This document shows positions 48,854 to 61,805 of a stretch of DNA of 64,000 nt, in pieces (positions within the stretch are counted from its first letter, which is position 1; every line of letters begins with the position of its first letter). A program made the translations under genes and the position numbers. The notes under the pieces were generated by a model, which had not been told where the DNA came from, made no database searches, and saw only the letters and a program-made list of their open reading frames with translations. This DNA comes from Centrapalus pauciflorus (taxonomy: Eukaryota > Streptophyta > Magnoliopsida > Asterales > Asteraceae). Where the stretch lies: contig JAANYP010004843.1 in the NCBI GenBank assembly GCA_020465985.1, forward strand, positions 569,222-633,221, written 5' to 3'.

Positions 48854-49357
48854 TGATATAAATGAATTGTTATAACAACTTATATTTCAAATTATGTAAG
48901 AAGTTAAATAATGTAAAGACCAACCCTTAACATGTAAGCCCATCATCAATCGCTTCGATTAAGTTTTAACCATAAAAAATTTAAACTTTTTGCATTTTTC
49001 AACGATCAAGACATGAACATACTTTAACGATTTAATATCGACTAGATATGACTCTGATCACTAAGATCATTTTTGAGAAGCCTTCTTCGAAGCATCCGAC
49101 ATGAAGTTGTCTTCAGAGTTGTGAACCCTTCGTCTTCGAAGCAAGAAACGTTAGTACTGCTCGTCATCTTTAGCCATTTCACCGATGGTTGCTCACCTAA
49201 GTCATAAACATGCTTGTTGTTGTATTAAGAATCAGTATCACAAAACCCATGAATCATATTTGTCGATTCCAGGGTGTGGTGATTGCATTGATTGTAATTT
49301 CGTAATTAACCCATAAAATTAATTTTTGTATTTCTAGGTTTGACTGTACGATTATTG

Positions 49358-49359
<2 letters not shown>
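48854..49359. other. Intergenic DNA
   Basis: No gene is recognised. A short patch at 49070-49150 (CTTCTTCGAAGCATCC and similar) is mildly repetitive. Confidence 0.35.

Positions 49360-49431
<72 letters not shown>
49360..49431. repeat. TA microsatellite, 72 bases
   Basis: Uninterrupted TA dinucleotides, immediately left of the first inverted-repeat element of the TA-linked chain. Confidence 0.97.
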
Positions 49432-49436
<5 letters not shown>

Positions 49437-50708
49437 GAGATGAGATCATTGCAGAACCTAAATTTAGTGTAGAACTATAGAACCAATATCGTCCATAGAT
49501 TAGAATAATTTAATGGTCTTGATTAAAAGAGTTAAGTTTGGAATTAGTTAAAAAAAGATTGGTAATAGTGATATTTTAATGGTAAAAAAGGAAAAGATTG
49601 AAAATAGCAAAAAGATTGACATTAGCAAAATAAATATCTTTTTTCTTTAAATTAAAATAACATTAATATTATTAATTTTTAAATCAAAAAAATTATATCA
49701 TAAAAACGAGAATTTTATACTCTTTAAAACAAGACCGGTCATGATATATTTTTTTCGAAAAAATTTTACGTGTTTATTTTTCGTAAAAAAAAATTACCCA
49801 GACCACGATGCAATATATCATGGTGAGATAATGAGATCATTCGATATCGAATGAACACTTTGATATCGTATATTTAACGTCAATGCAACACTGCATATAC
49901 GCTCATTATTAACAGAGCTAAAATAATAGTCACAATTAGTAGTCAAAGTTGGTGGATTTAACGAGAACGGTTATGATATATATTTTTTATTTTTCGTAAA
50001 AAAATTTTTACCCAGACCACGATGCAATATATCATGGTGAGATCATGAGATCATTCGATATCGAATGAACACTTTGATATCGTATATTTAACGTCAATGC
50101 AACATTGCATATACGTTCATTACTAACAGAGCCAAAATAATAGTCACAATTAGTAGTCAAAGTTGGTGGATTTAACGAGAACGGTTATGATATATATTTT
50201 TTTATTTTTCGTAAAAAAAATTTTACCCAGACCACGATGCAATATATCATGTGAGATCGTGAGATCATTCGATATCGAATGAACACTTTGATACCGTATA
50301 TTTAACGTCGATGCAACACTGCATATACGTTCATTATTAACATAGATAAATAATAGTCAAAATTAGTAGTCAAAGTTGGTGGATTTCACGAGAACGGTCA
50401 TGAATAAATTTTTTTGAAAAAAAATTTACGTGTTTATTTTTCGTAAATTTTTTTACCCATACGACCATTCGATGTCGAATGAACACTTTGATATTCTATA
50501 TTTAATGTCGATGCAACACTGCATGTCCATTATATATTAAAAGAGTAAAAAAAAAAGTCAACGTGGACAGTCAAACTTGGTAGGCTGATATTAATTCAAT
50601 GTTAATTGTATAATTACCATCTTATCCCTAGTGTTATATTATAATCTAATGGTTTAGATTGGTTCTATGGTTCTGTACTAAATTAAGATTCTGCAATGAT
50701 CCCAACCC
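49437..50708. mobile_element. TA-linked inverted-repeat element 1 (1.27 kb) with internal tandem repeat
   Basis: Ends of about 50 bases are inverted copies: GATCATTGCAGAACCTAAAT ... AGAACCAAT at the left and ATTGGTTCTATGG ... TTCTGCAATGATC at the right. The left flank is the 72-base TA run and the right flank a short TA run (50709-50725). The interior is a tandem array of four copies. No coding sequence. Confidence 0.8.
49734..50545. repeat. Tandem repeat, about 213-base unit, four copies
   Basis: Copies begin near 49734, 49968, 50181 and 50393, each led by ACCGGTCATGAT or ACGGTTATGAT. Each contains CCCAGACCACGATGCAATAT (the last copy is shortened) and ATTCGATATCGAATGAACAC. The palindrome CATTCGATATCGAATG is preserved in the first three and reads CATTCGATGTCGAATG in the last. 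Confidence 0.88.
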
Positions 50709-50725
50709 TATATATATATATATAT

Positions 50726-51186
50726 GTGTGTATGTATATTTATATAAGTTGTCCTAAAATATTATAAGTAATTTTAATTAGATACGTTGAGTAATTTAAA
50801 TAAATTACGCAAAGATTTAAATTTATTTATATATAATTAAAAACAACTGAGCAAGAGTATACTGTTACGATGATGGATGGAGGAAAATGTGTGTGAACCA
50901 AGGCACGGATGTGGGGGCTAAACAGCAAACACATGGACATGAACCCCACGTGGGTTCTGATGCCGCCATATTCTAATGCCATCTGGAAGTTGTCAATCAC
51001 TCGTTACCGCGTGTTTTATAGGATGATTTATTTATATTCCTTCCTATCACATTAACAAAAAAAAGGTTTACATCCCTTTTATTTTGATCTTTTAACTCAT
51101 GTTTTTCTTCTTCAATTTCTGATATGCCGTTTGAATATCATGAATTTAAAATATTAGATGCTATAAAAATAGTATTTTAAAATATA
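50726..51186. other. Intergenic DNA
   Basis: No gene or delimited repeat. The sequence is of mixed composition near 50870-51010 and otherwise AT-rich. Confidence 0.35.
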
Positions 51187-51577
51187 TTTGTTTATTAAGT
51201 GTATTACGTGAATATTTTTAATATATATAATATATAATAAATAAAAAATAAAGATATAAATATTATTTTAAGAAAAAGTATATAAGAATGATATTATTAT
51301 TTATTATAACCTATTAATTTTATATATTTCTAAATATATATGAATAGTAATTATTTTTCTTATATTTTTTTAAACTTTTATTATATTAATAAATTAGTTA
51401 GTATTAGATTTTGTCTGATTTGGTTTGATTTGAATTTAAAATTAGATTATATTAGATTTGGATAGATATAGTTGAAATCTCTTTATTATTTTTAAAACCA
51501 ATAAATGTGACGTGTTGTCACCATGACGACACGAGGGTTCACAAAAAATAAGTATAGTTACTATTTTATTAGTATTT
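51187..51577 (-). mobile_element. Decayed second copy of the 19015-type Helitron
   Basis: The interior is clearly similar to 19015-19373 (for example GAATATTTTTAATATATATA, AAAGATATAAATATTATTTT and ATTAGATTTTGTCTGATTTG). The terminal CTAG and TCTATA motifs have mutated, so the ends are approximate. Confidence 0.65.
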
Positions 51578-51599
51578 GTTATAGGTAAGGAGACGAGTG

Positions 51600-52115
51600 A
51601 ATCATAGTTATTAGGATCACAATTAATATTGTAAGATCTGTCAATCCTATGATCATACCAAGTGATTTTGAGCAATACCGGTCTGGGATCGTTTTTTAGC
51701 AAAATCGAATGTGAGATCGTGGGATCGGTCACCGATCCGATCATACCTTTTACTCGGTCCGAATCCTTTCAACTGGTGTTCTCGTTTGATCACCTGCTGA
51801 TGCGATCCAACCATTTTATCCATTAATATAGTGTGTCAATTTGTTGTATCTATTATTGGTTGACGTTTTTTGGATTACTATAAACATTCAAAATATGAAC
51901 GTATGTTGTTTCACAGTTTAATGTATAAATATTTCTTTGAGTTGTTATATAGTTAATTTATGATATAGAATTATGAATTATAATACTTAGAAAAACAAAA
52001 AAAAAAAAAGTAATGATTTTGTGGTAGGATCTTACGATCTCGATCCAATCTTACGATCCTGATATTGCAGAGACGAAAACGATCCTAGTTTCTCGATCTT
52101 GACAACCTTGGTGTG
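51600..52115. mobile_element. Probable hAT-like MITE with GATCG repeats
   Basis: The left end (TAGTTATTAGGATCAC...) and right end (...CGATCTTGACAACCTT) are loosely inverted. Both carry many GGATCG, CGATCC and TAAGATC units, like the subterminal repeats of the 16863 element. No target duplication could be fixed. Confidence 0.5.
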
Positions 52116-53748
<1,633 letters not shown>

Positions 53749-53766
53749 TATATATATATATATATA

Positions 53767-53963
53767 GATTGAGGTTCAAATGAGAACTTTTATGCATCGG
53801 GGCACTTTTGTGCATCGGATAATCTAACAAGGGTGCACAATGGACATTTTGGGAAAATTAAATATATGAAATTAATTAATTTTTAAATATCATTAAAAGA
53901 TAACTAGGAGTTACATTTTGAATTAAAATCTCATATTAACTACATTCCTTATTTTCCTCCCCA

Positions 53964-54009
<46 letters not shown>

Positions 54010-54713
54010 ATTTCTAATTGTGTTCTTGATAATTTTCATAGTGATGATGATTTGAAGACGAAGATTAACGATGAACAACGAAGATGATGAACATGAACAA
54101 GAGATGCAACCGATGATAAATATGAAAAACACGATGCATAGATGGATGAATAACGACGAATAATGATGATACATAGATGGAAGATGAACAATGATGATGC
54201 ATAGATGGATGATGAACGATGAACAACAAAAATGATGATGCATAAATGGATGATGAACAATGACGATGCATAGATGAATGATGAACAAGTTGAACACAAT
54301 GCATAGATGAATGAAGAATATGAACGACGAACATGATGCATAAATGAATTTGTGTATTTTTTTTTGTTAAATGCGTCTTTTTTGAACACGATGCATAGAT
54401 AAACACGATTAACGATGAAAGGCATCGATCTCCATCATCTTTTTTGAATTTGTGTAATTTTTGTTGAGTTTGGAAATGTATCAATTGAATTTATTTAACA
54501 TTTATTATTTGATTATTTGTTGAAATATTAAATTTAATGAGGTATGCACATTCCCCAAAATGCCCTTCCTTGTTTGTTTTCATAATGCACAAGATGCATA
54601 AATTTGTCCAACTATTTACCTTTTTGCCATCAATCTAATCCATACAATTTTTTGATCTAATGGATGATATAGGTTCTTTTGTACCTCGATGCATAAAAGT
54701 TCTCAATTGAACC

Positions 54714-54717
<4 letters not shown>
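53767..54717. mobile_element. TA-linked inverted-repeat element 3 (951 bases)
   Basis: The left end GAGGTTCAAATGAGAACTTT and following TATGCATCG match the inverted right end (CGATGCATAAAAGTTCTCAATTGAACCTC). TA runs lie on both sides (53749-53766 and 54718-54757). Inside are a CT microsatellite (about 53967-54008) and a repetitive GATGCATAGATGGATGATGAAC region (54060-54340). Frames reading through the latter are artefacts. Confidence 0.82.
53967..54008. repeat. CT microsatellite
   Basis: Near-perfect CT run of about 42 bases inside TA-linked element 3. Confidence 0.95.

Positions 54718-54757
<40 letters not shown>
54718..54757. repeat. TA microsatellite, 40 bases
   Basis: Pure TA run separating TA-linked elements 3 and 4. 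Confidence 0.96.
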
Positions 54758-54760
<3 letters not shown>

Positions 54761-55898
54761 AGTGGATCAAATAAGGATAATGCTTAAAATAAAGCCGGTA
54801 AGAACCAATGAAAAATTACCACATAAGCAATACTCATCTCCCTCCTTAAAAAGCATTATGGACATTTGCTTGATTATTATATATGGTAACATTATTAATT
54901 GTTATTTTAAAAAAGAAAAATGATTTTTTTTCAAATTCCTTTAAAATCACGGTCAACATAATATGTTCAAAATTACTCAAATCTCCAAGATTGATTTTGG
55001 TCAACATAATATCATTATCAATTAAAAAAATTCAAAAATTGAATATATCACTTTCTTATTATATTGCAATATTTTTAACACAATCTCAATAAAAAAAAAG
55101 TACCGCCGTGAACTACCACCCATGAATGCTTCACAATTTTTCTTGTCGTTACCCATGAACGATTCACAATTTTTCTAAAAAGAAGTACCACCATGAACCA
55201 CCACCCATGAATAATTCACAATTTTTCTTGTCGTTACCCAAGAATGATTCACAATTTTTCTTTAAAAAAAAGTACCCATGTGAACCACCACTTTGGACTT
55301 CAAACTAACCGTGAACCACTCGCCAAAATCCTATGCCGTCTAATCGTATACTCGCCTAAACCACGTGTACCGCCGTGAACCATCGTCAATGGCTCGCAAA
55401 TCCCCTCTGCTGTCTAACCGTAAACTACTTTGAATGACTTGCCGTAACCGCCGTGGACCACTCGCCAAAACCCTGAGCCGGATTTCTCAATGTGTGCGCC
55501 GTGAACCACACCATCTACTCAATGCATGTCGCCGTGAACCACACCCTGCTTCTCACTGTCTGCTGTCGTGATCCGCCACCCTCCGATCTTCCTCTCCGCC
55601 GTCCGTCGCCTGAAAACCGTGAATGTCGTGAATCACACCCGCCGTCCCAAATGACATATATTTAATTAATGTCATATAGTTGCACCGTGAATCACATCCG
55701 CCTAATTAATAGCATATATTTGCCAAAAACATAAAGGTGCACAAATGACAAAATTGCCCTTTAAATGTTAAAAGGTATATAAAACTCTATTTAATTACAA
55801 AATTGCCACATTGCTTCCTATTGTTTGATTCACAAATTCTAGCAATTTCATTGGTTCTTATTGTCCTCATTTTAAGCACGGTCCTCATTTTATCCTCA

Positions 55899-55900
<2 letters not shown>
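54758..55900. mobile_element. TA-linked inverted-repeat element 4 (1.14 kb)
   Basis: The left end (GTGGATCAAATAAGGATAAT ... GTAAGAACCAATGA) matches the inverted right end (TTGGTTCTTATTGTCC ... ATTTTATCCTCACC) over about 50 bases with differences. The interior carries an 84-88-base tandem repeat (55100-55295) and a run of CCGCCGTGAACCAC-type units to about 55700. No protein is recognised. Confidence 0.78.
55100..55295. repeat. Tandem repeat of 84-88-base unit, about 2.3 copies
   Basis: Copies start at 55100, 55184 and 55272 with GTACC; the first two continue to GAAC.ACCACCCATGAAT, TTCACAATTTTTCTTGTCGT and TACCCA.GAA.GATTCACAAT, and the third is partial. Confidence 0.85.

Positions 55901-55989
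<89 letters not shown>
55901..55989. repeat. TA microsatellite, 89 bases
   Basis: Pure TA run separating TA-linked elements 4 and 5. Confidence 0.96.
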
Positions 55990-57147
<1,158 letters not shown>

Positions 57148-57169
57148 TATATATACGCACAGACACACA

Positions 57170-57755
57170 CGTTCAAGTGAGTACCACTTATTATGAAGCG
57201 CATCAGAAGTTATCACTTTTAAAAATAATTTTTTTGAAATTTTTTTCATAAAAATGTTTTAGTTAACATTACAAATATGATACATAAAATTTACGCATAT
57301 TCACATATTTTATGTGCATGAAATCATGCATTACATAAATGTACGTTTACATACAGACAAATTTAAGTAATTGTAAGTTCACATTATTTTTAAAGAATTA
57401 GGAGATGTGAATGTATGTGAAATTTATATATAATCTTTAATTATAATGTTAATTAAAACATGTACATACATACACACATACATACATAATATGGTTCGAG
57501 AGACCACTGATTATGCAGCGCACCAGAAGATATCACTTAAAAAAAACTTCTGTGAATATTTTTTTCATAAACATATTTTAATTAACATTATAAAGATGAT
57601 ATGTTGATATATAAATTTCACAAACATTCACATCAATAGGCTCGTTAAAAATGATATGAATGTACACTTACATAAATTTGCATACATGTGAAAGTACATT
57701 TATGTGATACATGATTTTTTGTACTTAGAATATGTGAATGTGCGTGAATAATATA
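57170..57755. repeat. Two decayed direct relatives of element 6
   Basis: Further left ends of the same type start near 57170 (GTACCACTTATTATGAAGCG) and 57497 (GAGACCACTGATTATGCAGC), in the same orientation as element 6. Right ends are not clear, although 57640-57740 contains inverted interior sequence. Confidence 0.6.
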
Positions 57756-57758
57756 TAT

Positions 57759-58707
57759 GGTTAGGTTCAATAGGAAACCATATGCATCGAGAACCTAAAA
57801 AGGAACCAACCACAGTCCTTAGATTAAATGATCAAATGTGCATCACATGATGCACGTATATGGTATGTATAATGGTATTTTGGGAAAAATAATATACCTA
57901 GTCAATTAAATTTTAATTTTATATTAATTCAATATTTAATCAAATAATCAAACAATAAATGCAAAAATAAATTAAATTAATACACTTCCAAAATTATAAA
58001 ATCTAAACAAATTCAAAATTACAAAATCTAAACAATACATGATGCATCTAATATCAACCGTTCAAATTCATGATGTATCTTGTTCATTGTCGTCACCAAC
58101 AATTTTTGGTCATCTTCTTGTTCGTCATCATCATCGTCGTTGTCAAACACAATGCATTTTCGTAGGATTCATTTTAAAACACGATGTATCTTCATCGGAA
58201 TCATCCGATTCATCATCAAACATTTAGCATTTCATTATATATCTTTAAACACTTAGCATTTCATTATTTATCTTCAAACATGATGCATTTTATCGGATTT
58301 ATCTTCAAACACGATGCATCTTCATCGGATTCATTTTCAACACGATGCATCTTCATTTAATCTTTTGCATATTCATCTTCAAACATGATGCATTTTCATC
58401 TTCATCCTTTGCATCTTCATCATTTGCATGTTCATCTGCATCGTTTGCATCATCTTGTTCGTCCTCAGTTTTATCTGCATCTCTTGTGGCTGCCTACCAA
58501 GAGAGAGGGGGGAGATTGTGTTAGCCGGCCAAAAGAGAGGGGTGGGTCGCCGGCCATGGGAGAGGGAGAGAGGTTTAACAAAACTATCGAATCGACATGT
58601 CTGGTTAACCATCCGAAACTCGATTTCCGTTCGGTTAACCATCAATGAACAATCCTAGCCATAAAGTGGTTCCTTGAAGTATAAAAGTTTTCAATTGAAC
58701 CTAATCC
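57759..58707. mobile_element. TA-linked inverted-repeat element 8 (949 bases)
   Basis: The left end GGTTAGGTTCAATAGGAAACC and the inverted right end (GTTTTCAATTGAACCTAATCC) match, with short TA runs outside (57750-57758 and 58708-58717). The interior repeats AACACGATGCATCTTCATCG units (58140-58380). The frames at 58379-58658 are products of that repeat. Confidence 0.78.
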
Positions 58708-58717
58708 TATATATATA

Positions 58718-61700
58718 CACACATATGTGAATATACATTCACAGCTCATTTTATAGACTTAGATGTGAAATTTACAAGTAATTTTTGTGGCGTATGTACC
58801 AGTGATGTTCGATTATTGTTTAAAATCAAAACCAAACTAAAAAAGATTTGAGTTTTTAAGAATGTAAAGCATAAGGAATAATTTTTAGGTTTGATTTGGG
58901 TTTGATTGTATTTGTTATGATTTTCGCCATCGGCTCAGTTGTGATAGATAACAGATTACTATACAAGTATACAGTGTAGACGTTAATAAATAAAGAAGTA
59001 AATATAGCACACGTTTTCCGAAAATTCAAAGTCTAAAAGGGTCAATCAGCAAGCCAAAAAATGGTCAAAAATGAAAAACCATGGGCCAGGCCATGGGTCA
59101 CTCCTACCGTTCTATGAACAAATTTACATAAAGAGTCCTCCAACTATGACTAGAATAGCTTTCAGTTTCTTGTTTTTTTACTTTAGTGGAAATCATCACA
59201 CCAACAATATAACTAGTGACTATTTAGACATTTTGTGCAAATCGAATCCATCTCAACATTGTGCCTCGTACACTTTTAATTTGCTTGTACACTCTAGTTA
59301 TTAGTTAATCTTAATCGTATGACTTATTAAAATCCTATTATCAATAATATAGAAATAAATGTCCTTGTGGTATATATAAAGTCACAGATTTGATCCTTCA
59401 AACAAAGTAATTATGATTTATATCAGACCTGTCTACTTCCCACAATATCTTCATTGTTAAGGTCTCTCCCTTCTATATCTTGGTACGTATTCATCATATC
59501 TGTTGTATTTTATGATCCTATGGTCTCCATTCTCCAACAGTTATTGATTCAATTTGGATTTTCAATTTCATGTTCTTCAGCTTTAGATGGTTGTAGGTGG
59601 GATCCAATGGTGATAGACATTTTCTATATATATTCCTACTTTAAATTCTATTAGATCTGTTATTTGTGTAATGTTCATAATATTTTGTGTATTTTTAGAT
59701 CTATTCATGTCTCGTTTTAATTAAGATATTATGGTTTTAGAACTGTTTTTATTGCAGGAGGTGGTGGTGGAGGTGTTGGCCATAGGAAATGAACATTCAA
59801 GATTATGAATTTAGACATGAACATTCAAATTAATTATGAAGGATTTTAATTAACTAAGAACTTAGTTATTAATATAACTTTAAAAACTTTTAAACATAAA
59901 TTAAATAAATAATACAAAAAATTGAAAAGTTATCAAAATATTTTTAGAAATGGCCCTTAACGGTGGTTTTAACAGTTGTTTGTTTCAAGGACCGAAAGCA
60001 GCATCTTTTCATTTTTAGGGACTATTTATGTAATTATTTTTCGAATAGAGGATTGAATAGGCTGTGATGCCAGGAGATATATTTTTTCTCACTACAAGGC
60101 CACTTCTATCCACCGCTCTTCTCACGGAGCCGTACGTGGACGACCCAATCCGTAACTGTTATAATACACCAAAGACCATCTATGTAATCTACTCTTAAAA
60201 TAGTTATTCTTCTTAAAAACATTTATATAGTTCCCTTATTAAAAATTGCATCGTGAAAGGTTAAAGGAGACATCTTTTAAAATTAACACACAACTTTAAA
60301 CAAGAAGGAAATAATTCAAGTGTAATATATTATAATTACAAACTGACTAAAACGTTTTTTATATATTGTTAGTCATTCTGTTATCAATATTATGATGCTT
60401 ATTTGTTTATTATAATTTCATGTAATTAATTTGTATTTACAATGTTAATGACAAATGTAGAAGTGATAGTAATTTATGTCATTTTTAAAACTCAAATAAT
60501 GATAACTAACAGAAAAAGGATGAATGCCACCAATAGCCATTCCAATCATACTAGTTCCACAACCATTATGGAAGAAATATATCATGTAAACTAATAAAGC
60601 CTAAAATTAATATATTTTATTCCTATAAAACATAAATCTCATAAACATTGTCTTCGGTCTTGACTCTTGTACATAAGTCAATTTTCTTTTAGCAAGTAGA
60701 ATTACTAACAGTCTAACACTACTCTCATCGAGAATTCGAGATCATATATTAAAACAACTCTTTATAACTAGAACTCGTAATAACATTTTTCAATTTTGAT
60801 CTATGTATATATGTTTCATTCGTAGCTTCAAAAATACATATAACAAATATAAAATGTGAAGGAACGTCTTTGATGTTTGTTGTGATTGCTAGGGACTACA
60901 CGAAAACCCTTAGCCGTTTGGATTGCATGAATTTAAAATGATGGATTTTAAAATGATAGGATTTTAAAATAATTAGGGGGATAGATGGATTATGAAATGA
61001 GAAGAAGTGAGGAATATGAAATACTAAATGAAGCAAATCCTTCCTTTTTAGTTTTTATCCAAACATGACATGAGTGGATTTCTAAATCCAAATCCTAATT
61101 GAGTTGTCGAAATCCTCCAAACCAAACGGCACCATTTTTGTACATGTAGGGTTAGATGCCTCTTATTTGTAATCTCTTAGTGCCCGTTTAGTTAATGTAT
61201 TCACATCCATTGGTTTTTTTTTTTTTAAATGGTTTTTGGTTTTATTTTTCAAATTTAAAGGTAAACTTGAAAACATATTTTTGAAGTTTTCATTTTTTGT
61301 TTTCAATCTATCACTCAAATCTATGTTATAAAGGGGTGTGAAAAATAAAAACTCAAAAACTATTTATAACATATCTAAATGCATTCTAATTTTTAAAACG
61401 TGTTTTCTTAAAAACCATTATGTTTTCAGTTTAATTAAAAACTTTCAAACTGAAAAATCTCGCTTGCTAAATGCTTAATTTTTTAGTTTATGTAAAAACA
61501 AAAGTTACTAGGGACTTAACATAACTACATGAAAACCTTGGGGTTAAATTAGACAAAGTATATAGTAAGAATATCTAATCAGCAGCAACAGCACTCACTA
61601 TTTGTAATTCTACAACTAAAGACACATTGCTTTTCACACGATTCCTTGAACTTTATCCATCTATAATTCGATTTCAATGGTATTGGATAAGCTTTTGATT

Positions 61701-61805
61701 TTGGGCTAAAATGGTGATGTGAAACCCTGGCTTACCGGAGCTAGGGTTAGGGTTCTTCGTGTTGGAACTCTGAACTTGATTTCAGATTCGGAATATCTGG
61801 ATTAG
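58718..61805. other. Intergenic DNA and promoter of the CPK13-like gene
   Basis: No gene is recognised. A MITE-like repeat with CCGTTTGG ends lies at about 60915-61130, partly shared with 52140-52260. A TTTTCA-rich dispersed repeat lies at 61180-61480. The last 200 bases before 61806 are the probable leader of the kinase gene. Confidence 0.4.

Noticed and set aside
51730..51830. A CRISPR-like or clustered regulatory repeat in the GATCG-rich stretch
   Set aside because: The units are short and irregular, on both strands, and fit subterminal repeats of a MITE; CRISPR arrays do not occur in plant nuclear DNA.
54007..54484. Three overlapping His/Ser-rich minus-strand frames
   Set aside because: They are products of the GATGCATAGATGGATGATGAAC-type repeat inside TA-linked element 3, open in several frames at once.
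58379..58658. Met/His-rich frames on both strands
   Set aside because: They read through the CTTCATC/GATGCAT repeat of TA-linked element 8; there is no splice or homology support.
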